64,000 nt of DNA from JANQEU01 sp965228045 (GTDB taxonomy: Bacteria > Bacteroidota > Bacteroidia > Cytophagales > Cyclobacteriaceae), in the NCBI GenBank assembly GCA_965228045.1, contig OZ245789.1, positions 3,906,001 to 3,970,000 on the forward strand, written 5' to 3'. A program made the position numbers and the translations under genes. Every line of letters begins with the position of its first letter. Within the stretch, counting starts at the first letter, position 1. This document shows, in pieces, positions 40,881 to 50,772 of the stretch. The notes under the pieces are model-generated. The model saw only the letters and a list, made by a program, of their open reading frames with translations, was not told the DNA's origin and made no database searches.

Positions 40881-43800
40881 ATGCACCTAAAACTTTCGAT
40901 TGTAGCCCTTCTATTTTTTTCCTTTTTGGCAAAAGCCCAGGATAAATGGGACGTAAATACCCCTGACGAACCCAACAAAAGAGTTACTATTAGTACCGAC
41001 GAAGGGACATGGATGAATCTTGATGTCTCACCTGATGGCCAGGAAGTAGTTTTCGACCTGCTTGGAGACATTTATATACTTCCCATTGAAGGCGGTGAAG
41101 CCAAGGTCTTAAGGGAGGGTCATGCATTTGAGGTGCAGCCCAGGTTTAATCCGGATGGGTCCAAAATACTGTTTACCAGTGATGCCGGAGGTGGGGACAA
41201 TATTTGGGTAATGGACAAAAGCGGTGAAAATGCCCGTCAGGTCACGAAAGAAAACTTCAGACTACTTAATAATGGCACGTGGACTCCGGACGGTCAATAC
41301 ATCATTGCTCGTAAACACTTTACCTCAGGAAGGTCTCTCGGAGCAGGAGAAATGTGGCAATATCACGTCCAGGGTGGAGATGGTGTACAGCTTACAAAAA
41401 GAAAGAATGACCAGCAAGATGTAAATGAACCCACAGTTAGTCCTGACGGCAAATACCTCTACTTCAGTGAAGATATGTATCCGGGGGGTTATTTTCAGTA
41501 CAATAAAAACCCAAATGAACAGATCTATGTGATCCGCCGATACCACTTTGAAACAGGTGACCTTGAAAACTACATTACCGGGTATGGTGGCTCCCTGAGA
41601 CCACAAATCAGCCCAAATGGCAAGAAACTGGCTTTCATTCGAAGGGTGAGGACGAAGACCGTTCTGTACATTCATGATATAGAAACCGGTATTCAAAAAC
41701 CTGTTTATGACAACTTGTCAAAAGACCAGCAAGAGGCATGGGCAATTTTCGGAACATTTCCCGGATATGACTGGATGCCCGACAATCGAAACATAGTGAT
41801 ATGGTCCAATGGGAAAATCAACAAGATAGATACAGAGACAGGTAATGCCACGGATGTACCATTTCAAGCTTCCGCATCTCATACCATCGTGGATGCATTA
41901 CAGTTTAAGCAGGACCCTGATCCTGATAATTTTGATGTCAAAGTCATCAGAAATGCCAGACTTTCTCCTGATGGAGAAATGCTGGCATTTTCAGCATTGG
42001 GCGTGCTATGGACCAAAAAAATGCCAAACGGCGAACCTAAAAGATTAACCAATAGCTCAGAACATGAATTTGAACCGGCATTTTCAAAAGACGGAAAAAC
42101 CATCGTATATGTAACCTGGGATGACGAAAAAAGGGGGAGCATAATGAAGATCCCTGCAAAAGGAGGAACTCCTATCAAGCTTACTTCAGAAAAGGGAATT
42201 TACAGAGAACCCCGCTTCTCGGACGATGGAACCAAAATTGTTTTCAGAAAACAAGGGGGAAGTTTTGCTTTCGGTTTTGCATATGCAGAAAAAACAGGAA
42301 TCTACTACATGAATGCCGATGGAAGCAACGTGAAATTTGTGAAGGATGAAGGAGCACTGCCTGAGTTCAATAGTGATGGAAACCGAATATTTTATCAAAC
42401 CGGTGGCTACATTTTTGGCTCGTTAGACAAGAAACTCAAAAGCGTCAATCTCAATGGAAATGAGGAAAAAACACATGTTCATGGTAAATATGCCGGCAGA
42501 TTTACCCTAAGTCCCGATAAAAAGTGGCTTGCATTTGGTGAGCTTTATAATGTGTATGTGATGCCTTTTGACGATACCGGTCAGACCCTGGAGGTGTCAA
42601 AAGATCAGAAAAGCTATCCCATGGCCAAGGTATCCGAAGAAGCAGGGATGGACTTCCAATGGTCTTCAGATGGCAACAATCTGAGCTGGATGCTAGGGCC
42701 CAGGCATTACACGATTGAGTTGAATAGCGCATTTACATTTCTTGAAGGCTCACCCGACAGCGTAGGTGACATCCCAAAAACTGTAGTAGACATCAATCTG
42801 AAAGCAGAAACAGACAGGCCTGACGGTATTATTGCTTTTACCGGGGCCAGGATCATTACCATGAATGGTGAGGAAGTAATTGAGAATGGCACGATCGTCA
42901 TTGATGGAAATAGGATCAGTGCAGTAGGCCCTGCCGACCAGACAAATGTTCCCGGAAATGCCAAGACTTACGACGTCTCAGGAAAAACGATCATGCCAGG
43001 TATGATTGATGTGCATGCACACCTCAGGGGTTCAAGTGGATTAAGTGCTCAAAAAAATTGGTCTTATTATGCAAACCTGGCATTTGGGATCACGTCTACT
43101 CATGATCCTTCTACCAATACGGAAATGGCATTATCCAGCTCTGAAATGATCAGATCCGGTAAGATTGTCGGACCCCGGGTATACACCACAGGTACTATCC
43201 TTTACGGTGCTGACGGGGATTTCAAAGCCGTGGTAAATAGTCTGGATGATGCTCGTTTTGCCGTGGAAAGAACCAAGGCTTACGGGGCATTCAGCGTGAA
43301 AAGCTATAACCAGCCAAGGAGAGAACAAAGACAGCAAATCATCAAGGCTTCCCGAGAAAATGAGGTAATGGTTTATCCTGAAGGGGGATCGACCTTCTTT
43401 CATAACCTTTCCATGATCCTGGATGGACATACAAGCATAGAGCATAATATTCCCGTTGCCCCTCTGTATAATGATGTCCTTACGCTATGGGAAAATAGCA
43501 ACACGGTAAATTCCCCTACTCTCGTTGTGCACTACGGCAGCCTGTCAGGCGAGTACTATTGGTATCAAACCACCAATGTGTGGGAAAATGAGCATCTTCT
43601 GAAATACACTCCGCGACCAATTATTGACGGTCGTTCAAGGCATAGAACTATGGCTCCAATGGAAGAATATGAAAATGGACATATCCTGACAAGCAAATCC
43701 TTGAAAGAGTTAGTCGATCGGGATGTAAAAGTCTGTCTGGGTGGTCATGGGCAGTTACAGGGGTTGGGTGTGCATTGGGAAATGTGGATGTTCGGACAAG

Positions 43801-44135
43801 GAGGCATGACAAATTATGAAATGCTGAGAGCAGCAACGATCCACGGTGCAGAATACATCGGAATGGGTGATGATCTCGGTTCACTGCAAACGGGTAAACT
43901 TGCTGATCTGATCGTATTGGACGAAGATCCATTGGAGGACATCCAAAATTCCCAATCCGTAAAATATACCATGGTCAATGGAAGACTTTATGATGTATCG
44001 ACCATGAATGAAATTGGGAACAGGGAAAAGCCTCGCTCAAAGTTCTACTGGGAAATGGAGGGCTATAATGAGAGCTTTGACTGGCATGACCTGTCAAATA
44101 TAGACACCCGACCAAATTGTGTATGCGGACACTAA
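40881..44135 (+). CDS. Secreted amidohydrolase with N-terminal TolB/PD40 propeller
   Basis: The 1084-residue protein has a signal peptide (LSIVALLFFSFLAKAQD). Residues 40-640 carry repeated PD40/WD40-like units such as LDVSPDGQEVVFDLLGDIYI, NPDGSKILFTSDAGG and SPDGKYLYFSED, forming a TolB-type propeller. Residues 655-1060 are an amidohydrolase TIM barrel with its small flanking domain (TIVIDGNRISAVGP). The metal motif HAH lies at 712-714 in MIDVHAHLRG, followed by HNIPVAPLYND and LADLIVLDEDPLED. It should hydrolyse amide or ester bonds of a periplasmic small molecule. This fusion recurs in Bacteroidota and is annotated only generally. The length is normal for that fused class. Confidence 0.88.
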   Translation: MHLKLSIVALLFFSFLAKAQDKWDVNTPDEPNKRVTISTDEGTWMNLDVSPDGQEVVFDLLGDIYILPIEGGEAKVLREGHAFEVQPRFNPDGSKILFTSDAGGGDNIWVMDKSGENARQVTKENFRLLNNGTWTPDGQYIIARKHFTSGRSLGAGEMWQYHVQGGDGVQLTKRKNDQQDVNEPTVSPDGKYLYFSEDMYPGGYFQYNKNPNEQIYVIRRYHFETGDLENYITGYGGSLRPQISPNGKKLAFIRRVRTKTVLYIHDIETGIQKPVYDNLSKDQQEAWAIFGTFPGYDWMPDNRNIVIWSNGKINKIDTETGNATDVPFQASASHTIVDALQFKQDPDPDNFDVKVIRNARLSPDGEMLAFSALGVLWTKKMPNGEPKRLTNSSEHEFEPAFSKDGKTIVYVTWDDEKRGSIMKIPAKGGTPIKLTSEKGIYREPRFSDDGTKIVFRKQGGSFAFGFAYAEKTGIYYMNADGSNVKFVKDEGALPEFNSDGNRIFYQTGGYIFGSLDKKLKSVNLNGNEEKTHVHGKYAGRFTLSPDKKWLAFGELYNVYVMPFDDTGQTLEVSKDQKSYPMAKVSEEAGMDFQWSSDGNNLSWMLGPRHYTIELNSAFTFLEGSPDSVGDIPKTVVDINLKAETDRPDGIIAFTGARIITMNGEEVIENGTIVIDGNRISAVGPADQTNVPGNAKTYDVSGKTIMPGMIDVHAHLRGSSGLSAQKNWSYYANLAFGITSTHDPSTNTEMALSSSEMIRSGKIVGPRVYTTGTILYGADGDFKAVVNSLDDARFAVERTKAYGAFSVKSYNQPRREQRQQIIKASRENEVMVYPEGGSTFFHNLSMILDGHTSIEHNIPVAPLYNDVLTLWENSNTVNSPTLVVHYGSLSGEYYWYQTTNVWENEHLLKYTPRPIIDGRSRHRTMAPMEEYENGHILTSKSLKELVDRDVKVCLGGHGQLQGLGVHWEMWMFGQGGMTNYEMLRAATIHGAEYIGMGDDLGSLQTGKLADLIVLDEDPLEDIQNSQSVKYTMVNGRLYDVSTMNEIGNREKPRSKFYWEMEGYNESFDWHDLSNIDTRPNCVCGH

Positions 44136-44153
44136 TTCAAAACCTATACAGTC

Positions 44154-44525
44154 ATGAAGAATCCAATCAATTGGTTCGAAATACCGGTTAACGACCTGGA
44201 GCGAGCTAAGAAATTCTATGAGGAGATATTTCAAATTGAAATAACGCTGAACAGCATGCCCAACCTTGAAATGGGTTGGTTTCCATTTGATCCTAAAGGA
44301 AGTGGAGCCACTGGTACATTGATGAAAGCGGAATCTTATGTGCCTTCTTATGAGGGAACAATGGTCTATTTTTCTGTGGAAGAAATCAATGACGTGATCC
44401 CACGCATAAAAGCGGCAGGTGGTAAAATCATCAATGAAAAATTTCCCATTGGTGATAATGGCTTTTGCGGGCATTTTGAAGACTCAGAAGGAAACCGTGT
44501 GGCTTTGCATCAAAGTGCATCCTAA
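44154..44525 (+). CDS. VOC (glyoxalase/bleomycin-resistance-like) protein
   Basis: The 123-residue protein has paired beta-alpha-beta-beta-beta units: INWFEIPVNDLERAKKFYEE, FPFDPKGSGATGTLM, then MVYFSVEEINDVIPRIKAAG and GFCGHFEDSEGNRVALHQS. It resembles the YdeM/lactoylglutathione-lyase-like group. A metal site could involve the C-terminal Glu and His, but the first-strand His typical of enzymes is absent (NWFEIP). Detoxification or simple small-molecule binding are both possible. It follows the amidohydrolase by 18 nt and is probably in its transcript. Confidence 0.82.
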   Translation: MKNPINWFEIPVNDLERAKKFYEEIFQIEITLNSMPNLEMGWFPFDPKGSGATGTLMKAESYVPSYEGTMVYFSVEEINDVIPRIKAAGGKIINEKFPIGDNGFCGHFEDSEGNRVALHQSAS

Positions 44526-44565
44526 AAGTGCGCAAAAGCCAAACTTTCAGAGTGCCTGTTTCCAG

Positions 44566-44573
44566 TAATTTTG
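44566..44573 (+). promoter_or_regulatory. Candidate promoter of the hexosaminidase gene
   Basis: TAATTTTG matches TAnnTTTG exactly, with TTTC 17 nt upstream as a poor -33 element. The predicted start near 44580 gives a 13-nt leader to the ATG at 44593. Confidence 0.4.
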
Positions 44574-44592
44574 AATTCTAATCTTTAGTCCT

Positions 44593-46122
44593 ATGAGAAT
44601 ATTATCCAGTCTTATCATTGTCATATTTTTGGTCTCTTCCTGTACCGAACCCCGAACGGCGAAAGATCTGGGTGCGGAATCGATCATTCCCAGACCGATG
44701 TCATTGACCGCAACCAATAGTTCTTTCCTCCTTAATGCCAATACCACTATCGGCCTTGGCGGAAATGGAACTCTGGATTTTACCGGTAAATTTTTGAAGA
44801 CCGAAATTTCTTCACTTACCGGCCTCGAAGTAGCGGTAGATGAAAAAAGTGATGGGCAAATTACTCTGTTGGTTAATATGGATTCAGACCTACCGGAAGA
44901 GGGCTATTCATTAGATATAACCGAAGATAAAATTACCATCTCAGGATCGGCGCCAGTGGGAGTATTTAGAGGTGTTCAGACGCTGCTACAACTGATTCCT
45001 GTGAACGCGAAAAAATTCGAAATTGCTACGGGAAGTATCTCTGACTATCCAAAATATAGTTACAGAGGTAGCATGCTGGATGTTTCCAGGCACTTCTTCA
45101 GTAAGGAAGATGTCAAACAATACATCGACTACCTGGCATACTATAAATTCAATCACCTACACCTTCATCTCACAGACGATCAAGGTTGGAGGATAGAAAT
45201 CAAAGCATATCCTGATCTGACAGAAATTGGGGGAAGTACGGAAGTAGGTGGAAGTACTGAGGTAGGAAGTGGAGACGGTGGATTTTATACCCAGCAGGAG
45301 TACAATGATATCGTACAATATGCAGCGGATCGTTTTATCACAATCGTTCCGGAAATTGATATGCCTGGTCATACAAATGCCGCTCTTGCATCTTATCCGG
45401 AATTAAACTGTGATGGTGTGGCTCCGGGTCTGTATACCGGGACCGAGGTTGGTTTCAGTACATTTTGTACAGATAAAGAAATCACATACGAGTTCCTGGA
45501 CAAGGTGATAGGGGAACTTGCGGCTATGACCCCTGGTCCTTACATCCATATTGGTGGCGATGAAAGCCATGCGACAGAAAAAGATGATTACCTGTACTTT
45601 GTAAACAGGGTTCAGGAATTGGTCAAAAAACATGACAAAATCATGGTGGGATGGGATGAAACAGCTCAGGCAGACCTTGATGAAACTTCGATTGTTCAGC
45701 TGTGGAATAGCGTTGAGTTCGGCGAGTTAGCAGTGTCAAAAGGAGGAAAACTGATCATGTCACCTGCTACCAGAACCTATATGGACATGCAGTATGATTC
45801 CACCACTGAGTGGGGACTGCACTGGGCCGCCTATATCGAAGTAGATGATAGTTATACCTGGGATCCTGCGGAGTTTTCTGAGAATATTGGTCAGGATGAC
45901 ATACTGGGTGTGGAAGCACCGCTTTGGTCTGAAACAGTTACGAACATGGACGAAATTGAGTATATGATCTTTCCACGCCTGCTGAGCTACGCAGAGATCG
46001 GATGGTCGTCGGGAGACAATGACTGGGACGAATACAGATTGCGACTTGGCGAATTTGCACCAAGGTTTAAGAAAAGAGACATCAATTTCTATCAATCACC
46101 TACGGTTGACTGGAAAGAATAA
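44593..46122 (+). CDS. Beta-N-acetylhexosaminidase (GH20) lipoprotein
   Basis: The 509-residue protein has lipobox LVSSCTEP (Cys17). A GH20b N-terminal domain lies at about 30-155 (ESIIPRPMSLTATNSSFLLN). The catalytic barrel carries SYRGSMLDVSRHFFSKED, HLHLTDDQGWRIEIKAYPDL and the Asp323-Glu324 pair in HIGGDES, the residues for substrate-assisted catalysis. It releases terminal GlcNAc or GalNAc from chitin oligomers, glycans or peptidoglycan fragments. A short in-frame duplication gives GGSTEVGGSTEVGSG at about residues 215-229, enlarging an active-site-side loop. It is convergent with a hexosamine-kinase-like and nucleotidyltransferase pair that could use the released sugar. Confidence 0.92.
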   Translation: MRILSSLIIVIFLVSSCTEPRTAKDLGAESIIPRPMSLTATNSSFLLNANTTIGLGGNGTLDFTGKFLKTEISSLTGLEVAVDEKSDGQITLLVNMDSDLPEEGYSLDITEDKITISGSAPVGVFRGVQTLLQLIPVNAKKFEIATGSISDYPKYSYRGSMLDVSRHFFSKEDVKQYIDYLAYYKFNHLHLHLTDDQGWRIEIKAYPDLTEIGGSTEVGGSTEVGSGDGGFYTQQEYNDIVQYAADRFITIVPEIDMPGHTNAALASYPELNCDGVAPGLYTGTEVGFSTFCTDKEITYEFLDKVIGELAAMTPGPYIHIGGDESHATEKDDYLYFVNRVQELVKKHDKIMVGWDETAQADLDETSIVQLWNSVEFGELAVSKGGKLIMSPATRTYMDMQYDSTTEWGLHWAAYIEVDDSYTWDPAEFSENIGQDDILGVEAPLWSETVTNMDEIEYMIFPRLLSYAEIGWSSGDNDWDEYRLRLGEFAPRFKKRDINFYQSPTVDWKE

Positions 46123-47145
46123 TCAAAGTTTATTGAATTCCTTAAACTTCAGGGCAAGGTGCAGTTGACACCTTGCTCTGAACCAATTCTGTTCAGGGAA
46201 CTCCACGTGATAGTACTGATTGCCGTTCAAATAATCCGCCAGAAATCGGATGCCCATTATCATTGACATGTACATCCCGGCATAAGGGATGAATTTCTCT
46301 TCTGATTCTGAAATATCGCCCAATCCGTCAAGATAGCCGGAAAGGAAAGCATCATACCGCCCCTTCGAAATCTCCACCGTTTCCAATCTTTCTTCATCCT
46401 CCCTGGCTGTGGTCGCAGTCGTTCTGAGTCCATCACCCAGGTCAAAATGAATGACACCGGGCATTACCGTATCAAGATCCACCACGCAGCGAGCCTTGTT
46501 GGACTTATCGAAAAGCACGTTATTGAACTTGGTGTCATTGTGGATGATCCGCGTAGGTAATACGTCAGAACTCCAGGCATTTTCCAACTCCAGGACCAAA
46601 GACCTCAACTTATTGACGATGCTCAATTCATCAAGGCATTCATTGAGTCTGTCCTCGGAGCAGGTTTCCGTGGACGTCTTTAACTGATCAAGACGATATT
46701 TCATAGACTGGAATTTTGGGATGATCTCTTGAACTTTTGAAGTTGAGATGCCATCAAGCGCCTTTGTAAATGCTCCGAAAGCCCTGGCACCCTCACCAAT
46801 CTGTTCCGGGAGTGGATTGTCATAAGACCTCAAGCCATCCATAAAGTCAAACATTCTCCAGTAATGATTGCCTTCCTTCACATAATCCTTTACATCCTTT
46901 GATGAAACAACGGACAAACTCATATACTGATCATTGTCGGTATATGCTCCTCTAAGATGATCGGTCACCATACGGATGTTTGAAGCCAACTTATCAACCG
47001 GAAAAACACGATCATTGATCTTCTGTAAGAAGTAACTGGACTCGGTAGTGTCGATTCGAAACGATTGGTGGATGTGACCAATGCCGATTTTGGTCGCTTT
47101 CCTGAAAGTTCCACGAATTTTGAAACCGGATACTACCTGTTCCAT
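46123..47145 (-). CDS. Aminoglycoside-phosphotransferase-fold sugar kinase (NahK-like)
   Basis: The 340-residue cytosolic kinase has an ATP-binding N lobe (HIHQSFRIDTTESSYFLQKI) and the motif RIIHNDTKFNNVLFD (199-213), with catalytic Asp204. The metal-binding Asp223/Asp225 follow in VVDLDTVMPG. These motifs fit N-acetylhexosamine 1-kinases (NahK-like). Such enzymes phosphorylate GlcNAc or GalNAc at C1 and avoid the GlcNAc-6-phosphate route. Its start is 1 nt after the stop of the nucleotidyltransferase gene, in the same operon. It converges directly with the hexosaminidase gene (stop codons adjacent). The substrate is inferred from context; choline or homoserine kinases share the fold. Confidence 0.78.
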   Translation of the reverse strand: MEQVVSGFKIRGTFRKATKIGIGHIHQSFRIDTTESSYFLQKINDRVFPVDKLASNIRMVTDHLRGAYTDNDQYMSLSVVSSKDVKDYVKEGNHYWRMFDFMDGLRSYDNPLPEQIGEGARAFGAFTKALDGISTSKVQEIIPKFQSMKYRLDQLKTSTETCSEDRLNECLDELSIVNKLRSLVLELENAWSSDVLPTRIIHNDTKFNNVLFDKSNKARCVVDLDTVMPGVIHFDLGDGLRTTATTAREDEERLETVEISKGRYDAFLSGYLDGLGDISESEEKFIPYAGMYMSMIMGIRFLADYLNGNQYYHVEFPEQNWFRARCQLHLALKFKEFNKL

Positions 47146-47146
47146 G

Positions 47147-48049
47147 TCACTGCCAAAGGTTTTCGGGATATGTACCCTCTTCGTGGAGCTTTGAAAACTG
47201 CTCTCTTACCCAGGGTTTGTCTTCTTTGTAGGTGACACCAAACCATTGATCCGGAGTGGAAATGACGGGTACTTTTAAACCATTCTGGATCAATTTATTG
47301 AGCACAGTTGGGATGTAGTACTCCACTTTTGGATTCTCCGAGGATTGCTGATAAATGGCATCAAAACCAATTCTTATTTCCTCAAAAACCTTTGATGTGA
47401 ACCCCATCAGGTTCATGGAAACAAGCGTGTCAGGATTAAGATGGGTCCTCTGGCCATTTTCTTCAAAATATATCTCCCCATTGGCATCCCGAATGATTTT
47501 GGTGCGCTCCACGATTTCCGTCAGGTGGCCATCATCATCAACGCCACACACTCCTCTCGAAACACTTCCATGATTGGTCAACGTGTTCTTTACCTCATAT
47601 CCTAGCAGACAAGCTCCATGCTGATCGTCATCCAAACCGCCAAGGTAATCGGCGGCTGATTTTAACCCGTTGAAGCCATAAAAATCATCTGCATTTACAA
47701 TGGCAAACGGCTCAGATATTTCCTTTTCTGCCATCCAAACAGCATGAGCCGTACCCCAGGGTTTCGTCCTGCCAGGTGGTACTTTGTATCCCATCGGGAG
47801 GTTATCCAATTCCTGGAACACCACTCTTATGTCTGCCTTATCCTTCCATTTTGATAAAATAGCATCGTTAAAATCCTCCTCAATTTCCCCTCTGATCACA
47901 AAAATGATTTTGCCATATCCTGCCCTTATGCCATCAAAAACGGTATAATCGATGATTCGCTCACCATGAGGGCCAAATCCATCCAATTGCTTAATACCAC
48001 CATAACGACTTCCAATTCCAGCCGCCAAAATCACCAAAGAAGGTTTCAT
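47147..48049 (-). CDS. Sugar-1-phosphate nucleotidyltransferase
   Basis: The 300-residue protein has the NTP_transferase signature LAAGIGSRYGGIKQLDGF at residues 8-25, where Arg15 and Lys20 contact the triphosphate. The metal-site NADDFYG follows near 120, with later GSVSRG and VEYYIPTVLNKLI segments. It is cytosolic, and its length is normal for UTP- or dTTP-glucose-1-phosphate transferases. Together with the next gene, a C1 sugar kinase, it could convert GlcNAc-1-phosphate or GalNAc-1-phosphate to the UDP-sugar. That pathway is an inference from the operon. A good -7 box lies upstream at 48070-48077. Confidence 0.85.
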   Translation of the reverse strand: MKPSLVILAAGIGSRYGGIKQLDGFGPHGERIIDYTVFDGIRAGYGKIIFVIRGEIEEDFNDAILSKWKDKADIRVVFQELDNLPMGYKVPPGRTKPWGTAHAVWMAEKEISEPFAIVNADDFYGFNGLKSAADYLGGLDDDQHGACLLGYEVKNTLTNHGSVSRGVCGVDDDGHLTEIVERTKIIRDANGEIYFEENGQRTHLNPDTLVSMNLMGFTSKVFEEIRIGFDAIYQQSSENPKVEYYIPTVLNKLIQNGLKVPVISTPDQWFGVTYKEDKPWVREQFSKLHEEGTYPENLWQ

Positions 48050-48069
48050 ATTGTCGCGTTTTAAGGCGG

Positions 48070-48077
48070 CAAAGATA
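48070..48077 (-). promoter_or_regulatory. Candidate promoter of the nucleotidyltransferase-kinase operon
   Basis: On the minus strand this reads TATCTTTG, an exact TAnnTTTG. The predicted start near 48063 leaves a 14-nt leader before the ATG at 48049. No TTTG stands at the ideal -33 distance. Confidence 0.45.
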
Positions 48078-48111
48078 TAAGAACGGGTAACTATTTCTAA
48101 CCAGGCGTCAC

Positions 48112-50772
48112 TTATTCGTCCCGCAGGGACTCTACCGGATTAATTCGCATTGCCCTGTATGTGTGGTACAATATGACTGCGCCCGCTATTGCCATGGATA
48201 GGAAGGCGCTTATGACAAATGAGACGGGACTTATTTGAATGTGATAGGCAAAATTTTCTAACCAGCTATTCATCAACATAATCGTCAAGGGAATGGACAA
48301 AATAACCGCTAGCAACATTTGCCAGCTAAAACTTCTTGCAAGAAGCCAGAAGATCTTGATGCTATCCGCACCCATAACCTTTCGAATCCCAATCTCTTTC
48401 AATTTGCTGTTGACCACAAGTATTGTAAGCCCCAGCAAACCAAGTACCGCAATGACGATCGACAGTATGGTGGCTACGGTGATCATGCTATTCATTCGAG
48501 CTTCATTTTCATATTGGGATTTCAATCGTTCACTGATAAAGTGCCAGGACAGACTTTCATTCGGAAAGGTCGATTCCCATGACTCAGATAATAGTTTATT
48601 TACGTTAGATAAGTTGTTGCCAGTGTATGTCAATACCATTTTAGGTACGACAGTATCTTCAAAATCCCCATCAGACACTCCCGGGATGATGGCATCAATA
48701 CTCTGAACGATCACCAGTGGTTCCACCTCATCATGAAGAGAAGAGAAGTGGAAGTCTTCGGTTATCCCAATAATTCGGTGGTCCCCAAATTCATTTCCCG
48801 GCAACTTATCACCCACGCCCAGATTGAAGTAATTGGCAGCAGCCTGATTCAATATGACGGACTGCCTCTTGTCCAATCCGCTTTGCGGATCAAAATCACG
48901 CCCTTCCAGTAGATTTATCCTGAATGAACTCAGGTAAAATGCATCCACTACCAAAAACCGAAATCTTCGAAATACATCCTGATCATCTGTATATCCCAGG
49001 TTGGCCCAGCCATTGGTACCAAGTACATGACTGCCCATGGCGATATCGGAAATCTCAGGGTGTTGAGAAAGTTTGGCTTTCAGAAGTTCTCCATTGGCGA
49101 AAGTCGAATTTATAACTTCAGACAACCTCCCTGCCGTGGGATCCGCATAAAGTGGAAGTGCAACTTTGGCTTCATAGGTATATCCCAAATCTTTATTTTG
49201 GAGATAGACCACCTGCTCCCTGATTATGAGGGTACTTGCGATTAAAAAAAGTGTGATCAGAAATTGAAAAACCAGCATTCCTTTTCTTACGGAATTTTTA
49301 CCCCCCGTAAACCCAACACCCCGCAGGATGGAAAGGGTTTTGAAAGACGACAGGATAAATGCCGGATATCCACCAGCTACCAAAGCCACCACCAGGCCAA
49401 TTCCCAGGTATATGACCGAATGAAACCACTCAAACTGATAGTAGATCTCTGTGCCAGTCAGCCGATTAAATGTTGGGATCAACACCAAAGTCAACGCCAG
49501 TCCGATGATCATAGAGACCATAGTAATGATCAGACTCTCGCTTAGATATTGGTAAACCAGGCTGCTTTTACCGGCACCAAGAACCTTGCGCATGCCCACT
49601 TCCTTTGCTCTTTTCAATGACTGTCCAATCGAAAGGGTGGCATAATTGATGCAGGCGATGATCAGTACCAGAATCGCTATTACCCCCAGAATGGCCACAT
49701 ATTGAGGGTTTGAAACCGGCGCATTTCCTAACGGAATGTCGGGATTAAGATGTATGTCTGTCAGGGGCTGAAACCCAATATTGTAAACATCTTCCTCAAC
49801 ACGCCCCTCAAGATAGCCCATAACCACGTCCTGAATTTTCGACTCAATGGCACTGATTTCCGCATTCTCTTTTAGCAGCAAGTAGGTCTCCGGACCCACA
49901 CTGAACCAGGCATTCATAGCGCCTTCCCCGAAAATATCTCGATTATTAACATTCGAAAACGCCAGATCAAATTGAATACTGGAAGTCTCAGGGAAATCCT
50001 GAAAAACAGCAGTTACCACAAAATCATGAATGGCACTGTCGAGTTGCAGTGGTAAAGTTTGTCCGATTGGATCATCCGTCCCGAAATACTTCCTGGCGTA
50101 AGTTTGCGAGACTATAATGTCCCGTTTGCCCTTTAATGGCTCACTTGTTTGTCCCTCAAGGACAGAAAAATCAAATACTTCAAAAAACTCAGGACTTATA
50201 ACTGATACGTTCTCATTGATCCTATTCTCCCCTCTACCAACGAGATAGTTTGTCTGGTACCATTGCACTGCCGTCTCAACTTCCGGAAAATTATCCTCAA
50301 AAAGCGTCTCAAAGCGTAATGGGACAATTGAATTAAAAAATACCTGACCCTCCCCATAATCTTCCCTCAGCCAACTTCGGTAAATCCGATCCTTCCTGGA
50401 GTGGAATTGATCATAGCTTAGTTCTTGTTGCACATACAGACCCAGCAGTAGAAAACATCCAATTCCCAGAGTCAGACCAAAGAGATTGATAATGGTATTC
50501 ACCTTGTCCCGCCACAATACCCTGATGGCTATTTTCAAGTTATTCGTTGTCATGTTATTTGAGTTTTTGGTAACGCTTAATCCTTTTATGGCTGATCTTC
50601 GAAATGACCTTAAAACGAGCCAGCTGAAAAGCCAACTGGCTTTAAAACTTCCAGCATTTCTGTAGGTTGAATAATATATTTCGAACAAATCCCCTTCCAG
50701 ATCTTCAATGAGATCAGGTTTACAAAACCACCGAAGCAGATTTGTCGACCACCTGGGCGGTTGATGGTTCAT
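48112..50772 (-). CDS. FtsX/MacB-type ABC transporter permease with prefix domain (copy 2)
   Basis: The 886-residue protein repeats the architecture of the permease at 29870-32500. The prefix PRWSTNLLRWFCKPDLIEDL, EGDLFEIYY comes first. Helix 1 (IINLFGLTLGIGCFLLLGLY) is near residue 95, followed by a large periplasmic domain. FtsX domain 1 contains RAKEVGMRKVLGAGKSSLVY, a second periplasmic domain follows, and FtsX domain 2 contains LKEIGIRKVMGADSIKIFWL and ends MRINPVESLRDE. No ATPase gene is adjacent. It overlaps the second padR by 4 nt. Low overall similarity outside the motifs suggests an old duplication or separate acquisitions rather than a recent copy. Confidence 0.88.
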   Translation of the reverse strand: MNHQPPRWSTNLLRWFCKPDLIEDLEGDLFEIYYSTYRNAGSFKASWLFSWLVLRSFRRSAIKGLSVTKNSNNMTTNNLKIAIRVLWRDKVNTIINLFGLTLGIGCFLLLGLYVQQELSYDQFHSRKDRIYRSWLREDYGEGQVFFNSIVPLRFETLFEDNFPEVETAVQWYQTNYLVGRGENRINENVSVISPEFFEVFDFSVLEGQTSEPLKGKRDIIVSQTYARKYFGTDDPIGQTLPLQLDSAIHDFVVTAVFQDFPETSSIQFDLAFSNVNNRDIFGEGAMNAWFSVGPETYLLLKENAEISAIESKIQDVVMGYLEGRVEEDVYNIGFQPLTDIHLNPDIPLGNAPVSNPQYVAILGVIAILVLIIACINYATLSIGQSLKRAKEVGMRKVLGAGKSSLVYQYLSESLIITMVSMIIGLALTLVLIPTFNRLTGTEIYYQFEWFHSVIYLGIGLVVALVAGGYPAFILSSFKTLSILRGVGFTGGKNSVRKGMLVFQFLITLFLIASTLIIREQVVYLQNKDLGYTYEAKVALPLYADPTAGRLSEVINSTFANGELLKAKLSQHPEISDIAMGSHVLGTNGWANLGYTDDQDVFRRFRFLVVDAFYLSSFRINLLEGRDFDPQSGLDKRQSVILNQAAANYFNLGVGDKLPGNEFGDHRIIGITEDFHFSSLHDEVEPLVIVQSIDAIIPGVSDGDFEDTVVPKMVLTYTGNNLSNVNKLLSESWESTFPNESLSWHFISERLKSQYENEARMNSMITVATILSIVIAVLGLLGLTILVVNSKLKEIGIRKVMGADSIKIFWLLARSFSWQMLLAVILSIPLTIMLMNSWLENFAYHIQISPVSFVISAFLSMAIAGAVILYHTYRAMRINPVESLRDE

